Part shown: one piece after another, positions 27,657-36,548 of the stretch
Layout of the letters: every line of letters starts with the position of its first letter
Position numbering within the stretch: position 1 is the stretch's first letter
Source of the DNA: Pseudomonas sp. MRSN 12121
GTDB lineage: Bacteria > Pseudomonadota > Gammaproteobacteria > Pseudomonadales > Pseudomonadaceae
Direction: 5' to 3'
NCBI RefSeq assembly: GCF_000931465.1
Contig: NZ_CP010892.1
Coordinates: 6,409,388 to 6,473,387 of the forward strand
DNA: 64,000 bases
Notes under the pieces: generated by a model
The model's database searches: none
The model's input: only the letters and a program-made list of their open reading frames with translations
Told to the model about the DNA's origin: nothing
Position numbers and translations under genes: made by a program

Positions 27657-27880
27657 AAGCGGAAATTTTCGCTTTGAAATATCGAGAAATACGATGTTGA
27701 TCGTACGAACAGTAAATTAACCAAGCGTTAAGGTCTACGTGGGGCAAACGTGACAGAGCGTTCCACCACCGCGTCCAATTCGTTCGCACCCTTGCAATGG
27801 GTTGTGACGCCGCCTGGCATTGCATAGGCTTGCGCGATTGTTTGCCGGCATACCCCGCCACCGTTTCCTGGAGACTGAAC

Positions 27881-29287
27881 ATGGGCCTCAACCACCAGTG
27901 GATGCAACGCGACCTCGCGGTGTTATGGCATCCCTGCACCCAGATGAAAGACCACGAACAGCTGCCGCTGATCCCGATCAAGCGCGGCGAAGGCGTGTGG
28001 CTGGAGGACTTCGAAGGCAAGCGCTACCTCGACGCCGTCAGTTCCTGGTGGGTCAATGTGTTCGGCCATGCCAACCCGCGCATCAACCAGCGCATCAAGG
28101 ATCAGGTCGATCAACTGGAACACGTGATCCTCGCCGGCTTCAGCCATCAGCCGGTGATCGAGTTGTCCGAGCGCCTGGTGAACATCACCCCCGAGGGCCT
28201 GACCCGCTGCTTCTACGCCGACAACGGTTCGTCGTGCATCGAAGTGGCGCTGAAGATGAGCTTCCACTACTGGTTCAACCGCGGCCAGCCAGGCAAGAAA
28301 CGCTTCGTCACCCTGACCAACAGCTACCACGGCGAGACCATCGCCGCGATGTCGGTGGGCGATGTGCCGCTGTTCACCGAAACCTACAAGGCGCTGCTGC
28401 TGGACACCCTCAAGGTGCCGAGCCCGGATTGCTACCTGCGTCCCGAAGGCATGAGCTGGGAAGAGCACTCGCGCAACATGTTCGCGGCCATGGAGCAGAC
28501 CCTGGCCGAACACCACGAGAGCGTCGCCGCGGTGATCGTCGAGCCGCTGATCCAGGGCGCCGGCGGCATGCGCATGTACCACCCGGTGTACCTCAAGCTG
28601 CTGCGCGAGGCCTGCGATCGCTACGGCGTGCACCTGATCCACGACGAGATCGCCGTCGGCTTCGGCCGCACCGGCACGATGTTCGCCTGCGAACAGGCCG
28701 GCATCCGCCCGGACTTCCTCTGCCTGTCCAAAGCCCTGACCGGCGGCTACCTGCCGCTGGCCGCGTGCCTGACCACGGACGAGGTGTACAGCGCTTTCTA
28801 CGACGACTACCCGACCCTGCGCGCGTTTCTGCATTCGCACAGCTACACCGGCAATCCACTGGCCTGCGCGGCGGCGCTGGCGACCCTGGACATCTTCGAG
28901 CAGGACCAGGTCGTCGAGAGCAACAAAGCCCTGGCCCAGCGCATGGCCAGCGCCACCGCACACCTGGCGGACCACCCGCACGTTGCCGAAGTGCGCCAGA
29001 CCGGCATGGTCCTGGCCATCGAGATGGTCCGGGACAAGGCCAGCAAGACCGCCTACCCCTGGCAGGAACGCCGTGGCCTGAAAGTCTTCCAGCACGCCCT
29101 GGAGCGTGGTGCCCTGCTGCGCCCCCTGGGCAGCGTGGTGTACTTCCTGCCGCCCTATGTGATTACCCCGGAGCAGATCGACTTCCTCGCCGAGGTCGCC
29201 AGCGAAGGCATCGATATCGCCACCAGCGACAAGCTCAGCGTCGCCGTTCCCGAAGATTTCCACCCGGGCTTCCGCGATCCGGGCTGA
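27881..29287 (+). CDS. bioA: Adenosylmethionine-8-amino-7-oxononanoate aminotransferase
   Basis: A 468-residue PLP enzyme of biotin synthesis that transfers the amino group of SAM onto KAPA to give DAPA. Family features: WHPCTQMKDH near the start, SSWWVNVFGHANP, YADNGSSCIEVALKMSFHYW, and the PLP lysine in SKALTGGYLPL. The ATG at 27881 follows CTGGAG at good spacing. Other bio genes are not in the window. rsmE follows after 84 bases on the same strand. Confidence 0.94.
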   Translation: MGLNHQWMQRDLAVLWHPCTQMKDHEQLPLIPIKRGEGVWLEDFEGKRYLDAVSSWWVNVFGHANPRINQRIKDQVDQLEHVILAGFSHQPVIELSERLVNITPEGLTRCFYADNGSSCIEVALKMSFHYWFNRGQPGKKRFVTLTNSYHGETIAAMSVGDVPLFTETYKALLLDTLKVPSPDCYLRPEGMSWEEHSRNMFAAMEQTLAEHHESVAAVIVEPLIQGAGGMRMYHPVYLKLLREACDRYGVHLIHDEIAVGFGRTGTMFACEQAGIRPDFLCLSKALTGGYLPLAACLTTDEVYSAFYDDYPTLRAFLHSHSYTGNPLACAAALATLDIFEQDQVVESNKALAQRMASATAHLADHPHVAEVRQTGMVLAIEMVRDKASKTAYPWQERRGLKVFQHALERGALLRPLGSVVYFLPPYVITPEQIDFLAEVASEGIDIATSDKLSVAVPEDFHPGFRDPG

Positions 29288-29371
29288 TGCCCCGCCAACC
29301 GGCCTGCTCCGCGCTGGAGCGGGTCGCCTCGCGACGCACCGATTGACCAGCCTTTTTCCCAGAGAACCACC

Positions 29372-30091
29372 ATGAGACTGTCCCGCTTCTTTATCGACGC
29401 CCCCCTGAGCCTCGGCGAACACGAACTGCCGGAGGCCCAGGCCCACTACATCGGGCGCGTGCTGCGCATGGCCGAAGGCGATGCGCTGCAACTGTTCGAC
29501 GGTTCGGGCCACGAATTTCGCGGCACGCTGCTGGAAGTCGGCAAGAAACGCGTGGTGGTCCGGCTCGACGAAAGCTTCGCCGGGCAGGTCGAGTCGCCGC
29601 TACAGATCCACCTCGGCCAGGGCCTGTCCCGGGGCGAGCGCATGGACTGGGCGATTCAGAAAGCCACTGAACTGGGGGTGAACGACATTACCCCGATTTT
29701 CAGCGAACGCTGCGAAGTGCGTCTGAAGGACGAACGCGCCGACAAGCGCCTGGCCCACTGGCGCCAGGTGGCCATCAGCGCCTGCGAGCAATGCGGGCGC
29801 TCGCGGGTGCCGGTGATTCATCCGCCGGTGTTGCTGGCCGACTGGATCAAGCAGACCCAGGCCGACCTCAAGCTGGTGCTGCACCCGGTGGCCGAGCCGC
29901 TGGAGAGCCATGCCAAGCCTGCGACCCTGGCATTCCTGATCGGGCCGGAAGGCGGCTTGTCCGACGCCGAAGTGGCCCAGGCCCAGGACGCGGGCTTTTT
30001 GCCGGCGCGCCTCGGCCCACGGGTACTGCGCACCGAAACCGCGCCAGTGGTGGCGCTGGCGGTGGCGCAGCAGCTCTGGGGCGATTTCTGA
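29372..30091 (+). CDS. rsmE: 16S rRNA m3U1498 methyltransferase
   Basis: A 239-residue SPOUT-fold methyltransferase that makes 3-methyluridine at position 1498 of 16S rRNA. The N-terminal PUA-like part begins MRLSRFFID, and the knot motif LIGPEGGLSDAEV with LGPRVLRTETAPVVAL at the C-terminus is diagnostic. The start follows AGAGAA. Confidence 0.95.
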   Translation: MRLSRFFIDAPLSLGEHELPEAQAHYIGRVLRMAEGDALQLFDGSGHEFRGTLLEVGKKRVVVRLDESFAGQVESPLQIHLGQGLSRGERMDWAIQKATELGVNDITPIFSERCEVRLKDERADKRLAHWRQVAISACEQCGRSRVPVIHPPVLLADWIKQTQADLKLVLHPVAEPLESHAKPATLAFLIGPEGGLSDAEVAQAQDAGFLPARLGPRVLRTETAPVVALAVAQQLWGDF

Positions 30092-30105
30092 CCCACATCT
30101 GTCTC

Positions 30106-30307
30106 TGTAGGAGCAAGCGGGCGGCGATCCGACTTGCTCGCGAAGCATTTCACCTGACACTCCGCGGCGCAGCCATCGCCAGCAAGCTTGGCTCCTACAG
30201 AAGCCGACCAGCCGCAACCTCGCTTCTGTAGGAGCGAGGCTTGCCCGCGAGGCGTTTTGCCTGACCCACCGCGGTGCTGGCCATCGCCGGCAAGCCTGGC
30301 TCCTACA
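30106..30307. repeat. Double REP locus: two tandem inverted pairs (family 1)
   Basis: The first pair is 30106-30199 and the second 30227-30307. The left arm of the first pair is an expanded variant in which extra sequence (GGGCGGCGATCCGAC) sits inside the usual unit. The second pair is the ordinary TGTAGGAGCGAGGCTTGCCC type. The locus separates convergent rsmE and the binding-protein gene. Confidence 0.88.
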
Positions 30308-30325
30308 GAAGCGCAAGCGACCTAA

Positions 30326-31228
30326 CTACTCCACCGGATCGCTCACTGGCTTGGCGATGATCGCCTTCAGCTCGCTGGTCATCGGGAATTCCAGGTTCAG
30401 GCCCTTGGGCGGAATCGGCTGCTCGAACCAGCGCTGGTAGATGCCGTTGATCTCCCCTGAGCGGTACAGGTCGGCCAGGGTGGCGTTCACCAGTTCGAGG
30501 AACTGCGGGTCGTCCTTGCGCACCATGCAGCTGTAGATTTCCCGTGACTGCTCCTCGCCCACCACCACCCAGTTGTGCGGATCGCGGGCCTTGGCCCGTT
30601 CGCCGTAGAGCAGCGCGTCATCCATGTAGAACGCCGCGGCGCGACCGGATTGCAGCATCTGGAAGGCTTCGCCGTGGTCCTTGGCGCTGATCACGAACAT
30701 GTCGATCTTGTGCTCGACGTTGTAGCTCTTGAGGAAACGTTCGTTGGTGGTGCCGGCGGTGGTCACCACGTTCTTGCCGCGCAGGTCGGCAAAGCTCTTG
30801 ATCCCGCTGTCCTTGGCGGTCAGCAACTGGCCTTTGACGTAGATGAAACCGTAGGAAAACGCCACCTGCTTCTGCCGTTCGGCGGTGACCCCGGTGGAGC
30901 CGCACTCCAGGTCCACGGTGCCGTTCTGCACCAGCGGGATACGGGTCTGCGAGGTCACCAGGTTGTACTTCACCGCCAGGTGCGGCAGCGCCAGCTGTTG
31001 GCGGATGCGCTCGACCACCTTGTTCGCCAGGTCCACCGAATAGCCCATCGGCTTGCCGCTGCTGTCGCCCACATAGGAAAACGGCACCGACGCATCGCGA
31101 TAACCCAGGGTAATACTGCCGGCATTGGCGATCTTGCCCAGGGTGCCGGTCAGCGGCGCCTCGCTGGCGTACAGCGGGGAGCCGAGCAACAGGCCGAGGG
31201 CGCAGCCGAGCAACGTGATTTTTTGCAT
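30326..31228 (-). CDS. Amino-acid ABC transporter substrate-binding protein (family 3), no permease nearby
   Basis: A 300-residue exported protein with signal MQKITLLGCALGLLLGSPLYA and a family 3 binding fold like glutamate/aspartate binding proteins (GSITLGYRDASVPFSYVGDSSGKPMGYSVDL, VDLECGSTGVTAERQKQV, FADLRGKNVVTTAGTTNERFL). It is the third gene of a leftward unit after a DadA-like dehydrogenase and RidA, so its ligand is likely an amino acid oxidised by that dehydrogenase. The membrane components must be encoded elsewhere. Confidence 0.88.
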   Translation of the reverse strand: MQKITLLGCALGLLLGSPLYASEAPLTGTLGKIANAGSITLGYRDASVPFSYVGDSSGKPMGYSVDLANKVVERIRQQLALPHLAVKYNLVTSQTRIPLVQNGTVDLECGSTGVTAERQKQVAFSYGFIYVKGQLLTAKDSGIKSFADLRGKNVVTTAGTTNERFLKSYNVEHKIDMFVISAKDHGEAFQMLQSGRAAAFYMDDALLYGERAKARDPHNWVVVGEEQSREIYSCMVRKDDPQFLELVNATLADLYRSGEINGIYQRWFEQPIPPKGLNLEFPMTSELKAIIAKPVSDPVE

Positions 31229-31255
31229 TGTTATTCTCCGTTGTGGGTGAAGGCG

Positions 31256-31606
31256 TTAGCGGCGAGCCGCGATGACAGTGATTTCCACCAGGATTTCCGG
31301 GCGCGCCAGCGCGGCCTGCACCGTGGTACGGCTCGGCGCCTGCCCCGGGGACAACCAGGCCGACCACACCTCGTTCATCGCCGCGAAGTCGCGCTGGATG
31401 TCTTTCAGGTAGATGGTCGCGCTCAGCAGATGATCCTTGTCGCTGCCGGCCTCGGCCAGCAAGGCGTCGATCTTGGCCAGCACTTCGCGGGTCTGGCCGC
31501 TGGCATCCAGGGCCGCGCCCGGTACCTGGCCGGAGAGGAACAGCAGATCGGCGAAGCTCACCACGCCGCTGAGACGGTCGTTGCTGTGAAGACGCTGGAT
31601 AGTCAT
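31256..31606 (-). CDS. RidA family enamine/imine deaminase
   Basis: A 116-residue YjgF/YER057c/UK114 protein. Visible are LLFLSGQVPGAALDASGQTREVLAKIDALLAEAGS and the C-terminal ARPEILVEITVIAARR, where the Arg is the usual carboxylate-binding residue. RidA proteins hydrolyse reactive 2-imino or enamine acids to keto acids and ammonia. Its place beside an amino-acid dehydrogenase that makes such imines fits this directly. Confidence 0.92.
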   Translation of the reverse strand: MTIQRLHSNDRLSGVVSFADLLFLSGQVPGAALDASGQTREVLAKIDALLAEAGSDKDHLLSATIYLKDIQRDFAAMNEVWSAWLSPGQAPSRTTVQAALARPEILVEITVIAARR

Positions 31607-31633
31607 GGAACAACTCCTTGTAGGTTGAAGAGT

Positions 31634-32875
31634 TCAGGCGGCATGGGGCGCGAGCCCCTGCATGTCGATGGAAGTACGGCGCTGGCCGAGCAGTTCGGCC
31701 AGCAGTTGCCCGCTGCCACAGGCCAGGGTGAAGCCCAGGGCGCCATGGCCCAGGTTGAGCCACAGGTTGCGGTAGCCGGTGGCGCCGATCAGCGGCACGC
31801 CGCTAGGGGTCGCCGGGCGCATGCCGGCCCATTCGACGGCGGCATCGTAATCGCCGGCATGGGCGAAGGTTTCCCGCGCCTGGCGCTGCATCAGCGCTAG
31901 TCTTTTCGGGTCCAGGGCCGGGTCGAAGCCGACGATATCGACCATGGCCGCCACCCGCAGCTGCTGGCCGATCCGCGCGTAGACGATCTTGCGGTTGTAA
32001 TCGGTGATGCTGATCTCCGGCGCCCGGTGTTGCGCGCCGATCGGCACGCTGAGGCTGTAGCCCTTGAGCGGGTACAGCGGCAGCTTGAGCCCGGGCAGCG
32101 CCAGTTCGCCGCTGCGATGCCCGGCGGCGAGAATCAGCTGGTCCACCGCCAGCACCTCGTCGCCCAGCTCGATGGCCCGGACCTGGCCGCCCGCCTGGCG
32201 AATCCCGGTGACCGCACGCCCCGTCAGCAGCTGGCAGCGCCCGGAGGCCCGCAGGCGCGCCACCAGTTGCTGGCAGAAGGCGTGACAGTCGGCCACCTCC
32301 TCGTCCGGGGTAAAGATGCCGCCGACAAAGGGCGCGCCGCCGAGGGCCGGTTCCAGCTGCACGCACTCGGCGGCGGACAGCACCTGCTGCTGGCGCGGAT
32401 CGGCCAGGCCGTGGCGCGCGTGCTCGAAACTGGCGGTTTCACGGAAGGTCACCAGCTTGCCGTTGCGCCGCCAGTGGAAACCGTCGAGCCCATCGTCGTC
32501 GCGCCAGCGCTGCAAGGTGGCCTGGCTCAACAGCGCCAGGCGCAGCAGGTGCGCGCCGTTGCGCCGGTTCACCGAGCCGCGGCAGGCCGCCAGGAACCCG
32601 GCCATCCAGCGCCATTGGGCCGGGTCCAGGCGCGGGCGCAGTTTCAGCGGCGAGTCGCCGCGCAGCATCCAGCCCAGGGCCTGCCAGGGCACGCCGGCGT
32701 CGGCCAGCGGCGCCACGTAGCGGTACGACAGCTGGCCGCCGTTGGCGAAGCTGGTCTGGCTGGCGAAGGCGTCCCGTGCCTCCACCAGGCTGACGTCGAA
32801 CCCCTCGCGAACCAGGGCGTAGGCGCTGGCCAGGCCGATGACCCCGCCGCCGATGATGCAAACCCGCTGTGCCAT
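31634..32875 (-). CDS. D-amino acid dehydrogenase (DadA-like) FAD oxidoreductase
   Basis: A 413-residue DAO-fold flavoprotein with N-terminal FAD motif VCIIGGGVIGLASAYALVREGFDVSLVE and the DadA-like C-terminal segment WAGMRPATPSGVPLIGATGYRNLWLNLGHGALGFTLACGSG (written here only to mark the region; key parts are GMRP and GHGALGF). It should oxidise an amino acid, probably a D-isomer, to the imino acid and pass electrons to the quinone pool. First gene of the unit with ridA and a binding protein, and divergent from a LysR regulator. The true dadA normally sits with dadX; this looks like a paralogue with another substrate. Confidence 0.85.
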   Translation of the reverse strand: MAQRVCIIGGGVIGLASAYALVREGFDVSLVEARDAFASQTSFANGGQLSYRYVAPLADAGVPWQALGWMLRGDSPLKLRPRLDPAQWRWMAGFLAACRGSVNRRNGAHLLRLALLSQATLQRWRDDDGLDGFHWRRNGKLVTFRETASFEHARHGLADPRQQQVLSAAECVQLEPALGGAPFVGGIFTPDEEVADCHAFCQQLVARLRASGRCQLLTGRAVTGIRQAGGQVRAIELGDEVLAVDQLILAAGHRSGELALPGLKLPLYPLKGYSLSVPIGAQHRAPEISITDYNRKIVYARIGQQLRVAAMVDIVGFDPALDPKRLALMQRQARETFAHAGDYDAAVEWAGMRPATPSGVPLIGATGYRNLWLNLGHGALGFTLACGSGQLLAELLGQRRTSIDMQGLAPHAA

Positions 32876-32956
32876 GTCAGTCCTTAATCCCTCGTTGAGC
32901 GGGCTTCAGGTTAGGGCCAGGTGACAGGCGCGGGACAATGAATAAAGATGGTCCAC

Positions 32957-32975
32957 CCATAAACAAAGGTTATGG
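32957..32975. promoter_or_regulatory. LysR-type operator (T-N11-A) between dadA-like gene and its regulator
   Basis: CCATAA-N7-TTATGG is a perfect 6-bp inverted repeat containing ATA...TAT with the LysR-type T-N11-A spacing (T32960, A32972). It lies 7 bases before the LysR ATG and 81-99 bases upstream of the dadA-like start, fitting autorepression and divergent activation. Confidence 0.6.
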
Positions 32976-32982
32976 ACTTGCC

Positions 32983-33897
32983 ATGCGACTGCGCCATATC
33001 GAGATTTTCCAGGCCATCCGCCAGACCGGTTCGATCAGCGGCGCGGCGCAATTGCTGCACGTTTCCCAGCCGGCGGTGACCAAGGTGTTGCAACACGCCG
33101 AACAGCAGCTGGGCTTCCCGCTGTTCCTGCGGGTCAAGGGCAAGCTGCAGGCCACCCCGGAGGCCCTGGAGCTGGAGCGCGAGGTCGACAAGGTCAGCGA
33201 AAGCCTGCAAGGGGTGCGGCGCCTGGCCCAGAGCCTGCGCCGCGAACCGGGCCACAGCCTGCGCATCGGCGCCACCCCGGCGCTGGCCCTGTCGCTGCTG
33301 CCGCCGGCCATCAGCGAATGGACCCGGCGCTACCCGGATATCCTCTGCGAGCTGTCCAGCGCCCACAGCCGCGAACTGGTGCAGAACCTGCTGATGCGCG
33401 AGATCGACGTCGCCCTGACCCTGCAACGCCCGGATCACCCGGGGCTGACCGCCCAGGCCCTGGCCAGCGGGGTGCTGGTGGCGCTGGCGCCGCTGGATTA
33501 CTGGCCCCTGGCGGCCCGGGGCACGCCGCTGTCCTTGCTGGAACTGGCGGGCGCGCCGTTGATCGGCCTGTCCAGCGCCGACCCGCTGGCGGCGAAACTC
33601 GACGGTTACCTGAAAGCCGTGGAGCCGGCGCCGCGGGTCAGCATCGCGGTGCAGACCTATTCCCTGGCCCGCGCCATGGTCGAATCCGGCGCCGGGCTGG
33701 CGGTGATCGATCCGTTCACCGCCCTCGGCGCCTCGCCCGCCAGCACCGCGATCCGCCCGCTGACGCCGGCGCTGCCGATCACCCTGTACGCCGTGACCCG
33801 CGCCGCGGAGGCGCTGCCGCATACCTTGCGTAGCCTGCTGGAGATTTTTGGTGGGCGGGCGCAGGAGCAGTTGGATCGGTTGATGACCGGGGATTGA
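32983..33897 (+). CDS. LysR family transcriptional regulator (of the DadA/RidA unit)
   Basis: A 304-residue LysR regulator. The N-terminal HTH runs through ALRHIEIFQ-like start and TGSISGAAQLLHVSQPAVTKV; residues from about 90 form the co-inducer domain. It is divergent from the dadA-like gene with 107 bases between, the classic arrangement for control of the neighbouring operon. The ATG at 32983 (MRLRHIEIFQAI) is preferred over 32938 because family members begin here and the operator would otherwise fall inside the coding region. Confidence 0.9.
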   Translation: MRLRHIEIFQAIRQTGSISGAAQLLHVSQPAVTKVLQHAEQQLGFPLFLRVKGKLQATPEALELEREVDKVSESLQGVRRLAQSLRREPGHSLRIGATPALALSLLPPAISEWTRRYPDILCELSSAHSRELVQNLLMREIDVALTLQRPDHPGLTAQALASGVLVALAPLDYWPLAARGTPLSLLELAGAPLIGLSSADPLAAKLDGYLKAVEPAPRVSIAVQTYSLARAMVESGAGLAVIDPFTALGASPASTAIRPLTPALPITLYAVTRAAEALPHTLRSLLEIFGGRAQEQLDRLMTGD

Positions 33898-33914
33898 GGC
33901 AGCCTGTCAGGACG

Positions 33915-33984
33915 CCATCGCGGGCAAGCCTCGCTCCTACAGGGATGTACGCTACCCGTTGTAGGAGCGAGGCTTGCCCGCGAT
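33915..33984. repeat. REP pair (family 1, outward arrangement)
   Basis: The left unit ends CCTCGCTCCTACA and the right unit begins TGTAGGAGCGAGGCTTGCCC, about 20 bases apart. It lies between the convergent LysR and hemolysin III genes. Confidence 0.88.
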
Positions 33985-34005
33985 GAACGATGATGCGGTC
34001 GCTCG

Positions 34006-34623
34006 TCACAACACGTAAAACAAGATCGCCACGAAGTGCAGCAAACTGCCGGCGATCACGAACAGGTGCCAGATCCCATGGGCATGGCGCAAACGGCTGT
34101 CCAGGGCAAAGAAGATAATGCCGACGGTGTAGAGCACCCCGCCCGCCGCCAGCCAGATGAAACCGGCGATGCCCAGGGCCGCCAGCAGCGGCTTGACCGC
34201 CACCAGCACGATCCAGCCCATCACCGCATAGATCACGATGGACAGGATCCGCGCCTCGGAGCGCGGCTTGATCTCCTGCAGGATGCCGATCAGCGCCAGC
34301 CCCCAGACGATGCCGAACAGCGTCCAGCCCCAGGGTCCGCGCAGGGTCACCAGGCAGAACGGCGTATAGCTGCCGGCGATCAGCAGGTAGATGGAGAAGT
34401 GATCGACTTTCTGCATGATGTTTTTCGCCCGCCCGCGCACGCTGTGGTAGACGGTCGAGACGCTGTACAACACCAGCAGGGTGAAGCCGTAGATGGCGAC
34501 GCTGACGATTTTCCATGGGCTGCCGTCAAGGCTGGCCAGCACCACCAGCCAGATTCCCCCGACAAGTGCCGCCACCGCACCGACCAGGTGCGTCCAGGCG
34601 TTGAGTCTTTCCCCGTGATACAT
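34006..34623 (-). CDS. Hemolysin III / TrhA family membrane protein
   Basis: A 205-residue protein with about seven hydrophobic segments, of the hemolysin III (PAQR-like) superfamily. Visible are ERLNAWTHLVGAVAALVG, the STVYHSV motif with conserved Ser and His, KVDHFSIYLLIAGSYTPF with conserved Asp and His, and the C-terminal HGIWHLFVIAGSLLHF. These are the family's metal-site residues. Some members act in membrane fluidity control; real haemolysis is doubtful. The start at 34623 follows GGGAGG; the longer version from 34659 lacks family similarity. Confidence 0.9.
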   Translation of the reverse strand: MYHGERLNAWTHLVGAVAALVGGIWLVVLASLDGSPWKIVSVAIYGFTLLVLYSVSTVYHSVRGRAKNIMQKVDHFSIYLLIAGSYTPFCLVTLRGPWGWTLFGIVWGLALIGILQEIKPRSEARILSIVIYAVMGWIVLVAVKPLLAALGIAGFIWLAAGGVLYTVGIIFFALDSRLRHAHGIWHLFVIAGSLLHFVAILFYVL

Positions 34624-34776
34624 GTACCCCTCACCTCCCAAGGCGAAAAATCTGCGCAAGGCGCGAAGCTGTAGCCTGCAAGCGCAATGTTTCCGAATAA
34701 GGTATGGACGAAAAAACCTCCAGCCAAGTCATGGCTCGACAGGCACAATCGGTGCATTCGAAAAAGAGTGCCGACC

Positions 34777-35688
34777 ATGCTGATCGATGAAGAACTGACC
34801 CTGAAGAAGCTCGAGGTGTTCCTCGCGTTCATGCGCACCGGCAACCTGGCCCGCGCCGCCGCCGAGTTGCAGACCAGCAATGTCAGCGTGCACCGGGCCA
34901 TTCACTCCCTGGAAAGCGCCCTGCGCTGCCCGCTGTTCAAGCATGAAGGACGCAACCTGACCCCGCTGGAAAGCGCCTTCGTCCTCGAAGAGCGGGCGCA
35001 GAAACTGATCCAGGACGTGGTCGAAAGCGTGCGCCTGACCCGCGAAGCCGCGGGTTTCTCGGCGGAGCGCTTCAAGCTCGGCTCGCTCTATTCATTGACG
35101 GTGAAGACCGTGCCGCAGCTGATCATGGGCTTGAAGCTGCGCCGCAGCGAGCTGAACATCGACCTGATCCTGGGCTCCAACATCGACCTGCTGTACAAGC
35201 TCAAGAACATGGAAGTTGACGCCATCCTGGTGTCGCTGGACGACAGCGTCAGCGACCCGGACTGCGAACAGATCCCGCTGTTCTCCGACGATATCTTCCT
35301 CGCCACGCCCGCCGATTCGCCGTTCGCCCAACAGGCCGAGGTCGACCTCAGCGATGTGCGCGACGCGACCTTCATCACCCTCACCCAGGGCTTCGCCACC
35401 CACCAGGACGGTGTGCGAGTGTTCAAGCAGGCGGGGTTCGAGCCGAAGGTGGCGATGCAGGTCAACGACATCTTCACCCTGCTGAGCATGGTCAGCTCGG
35501 GGGTGGGTTATGCCCTGTTGCCGGGAAGGATCGCCGCGGTGTACGAAAACCGCGTGAAGCTGATTGCGCTGCAGCCGCGCTACCGGCTGCAACAGCATAT
35601 CGGCGTGGTGTTTCTCAAGGCCAAGGAACGCGATCCGAACCTGCTGGCGTTGTTGGCGGAGTGCCGGATGTATTCGCGGGGGTCATAA
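34777..35688 (+). CDS. mdcR: LysR regulator of malonate utilisation
   Basis: A 303-residue LysR regulator: HTH at about residues 8-66 (LEVFLAFMRTGNLARAAAEL, SNVSVHRAIHSLE) and a co-inducer domain. Its stop codon faces the end of madM across 94 bases, the usual Pseudomonas position of MdcR at the far end of the mdc operon. It should sense malonate and activate mdcA transcription. A matching operator lies upstream of mdcA, 7.5 kb away. The name rests on context and family appearance. Confidence 0.85.
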   Translation: MLIDEELTLKKLEVFLAFMRTGNLARAAAELQTSNVSVHRAIHSLESALRCPLFKHEGRNLTPLESAFVLEERAQKLIQDVVESVRLTREAAGFSAERFKLGSLYSLTVKTVPQLIMGLKLRRSELNIDLILGSNIDLLYKLKNMEVDAILVSLDDSVSDPDCEQIPLFSDDIFLATPADSPFAQQAEVDLSDVRDATFITLTQGFATHQDGVRVFKQAGFEPKVAMQVNDIFTLLSMVSSGVGYALLPGRIAAVYENRVKLIALQPRYRLQQHIGVVFLKAKERDPNLLALLAECRMYSRGS

Positions 35689-35692
35689 GACG

Positions 35693-35773
35693 CTATCGCG
35701 GGCAAGTCGGATCGCCGCCCGCTCGCTCCTACAGGTTTTGCGTGATTCTGTAGGAGCGGAGCTTGCCCGCGAT
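35693..35773. repeat. REP pair (family 1, outward arrangement, one expanded unit)
   Basis: The left unit is the expanded variant with GTCGGATCGCCGCCCG inside it; the right is TGTAGGAGCGGAGCTTGCCC. It lies between convergent mdcR and madM. Confidence 0.86.
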
Positions 35774-35782
35774 GGCGTCATA

Positions 35783-36547
35783 TCAGCCAACCAACCCGCG
35801 CACGATAAAAAACAGCAACGAAGGCCCCAACAGGCAACCCAACCCGGTATGGAAGGTCGCGGTCAGCGCGCCATAAGGCACCAGGCGCCGGTCGGTCGCC
35901 GCCAGGCCCGCGGTCACCCCGCTGACGGTGCCCGCCAGGCCACCGAAGACCATCGCCGAACGCGGATTGTCCAGGCCCATCCAGCGCGCCGCCATGGGCG
36001 TGCCGACCATCACCAGGATCGCCTTGATCAGCCCCGTGGCGATGGACAGCGCCACCACATCGGAACTGGCGCCGATCGCCGCCCCGGTCACCGGCCCGAC
36101 GATGTAGGTCACCGCGCCGGCGCCGATGGTGGTCATGCTCACCGCATCGCGATAGCCGAAGGCCCAGGCGATGCTTGCGCCGACAATGAACGGCAGCACC
36201 GTCCCCAGCAGCAACGCGATGGCGCCGATCATCCCGGCCTTGCGCGCCTCGGTGGCCTGCACTTCGAAGGCCGTGGCGACAATCGCGAAATCGCGCAGCA
36301 TGGCGCCGCCCATCAGGCCGATGCCGGAGAACAGCGTCAGGTCCGCCAGGCCCTTTTGCCCGCCGGTGAGCGTGCCACCGACCCAGGCCAGCACCAGCCC
36401 GATGACGATGGCGATGGCCGAGCCGTGTACCCGGCCAAAGGTCAGGTGCCTGGACAGCAGCACCGAGACCCACATGATTACGCCGACGAAGGCGAAGGCC
36501 GTGACCAGGCCATTGTGTTCCAGGCCTTTCTCGATCAGATCCCACAT
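35783..36547 (-). CDS. madM: Malonate transporter subunit MadM
   Basis: A 254-residue membrane protein with about eight hydrophobic segments, matching the larger subunit of the two-part malonate:Na+ symporter. It begins MWDLIEKGLEHNGLVTAFAFVGVIMWVS and contains GVTAGLAATDRRLVPYGALTATFHTGLGC near the C-terminus (named only for position). The gene starts one base after the madL stop, so the pair is translated together. It is the last gene of the mdc operon and supplies the substrate. Confidence 0.92.
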   Translation of the reverse strand: MWDLIEKGLEHNGLVTAFAFVGVIMWVSVLLSRHLTFGRVHGSAIAIVIGLVLAWVGGTLTGGQKGLADLTLFSGIGLMGGAMLRDFAIVATAFEVQATEARKAGMIGAIALLLGTVLPFIVGASIAWAFGYRDAVSMTTIGAGAVTYIVGPVTGAAIGASSDVVALSIATGLIKAILVMVGTPMAARWMGLDNPRSAMVFGGLAGTVSGVTAGLAATDRRLVPYGALTATFHTGLGCLLGPSLLFFIVRGLVG

Positions 36548-36548
36548 A

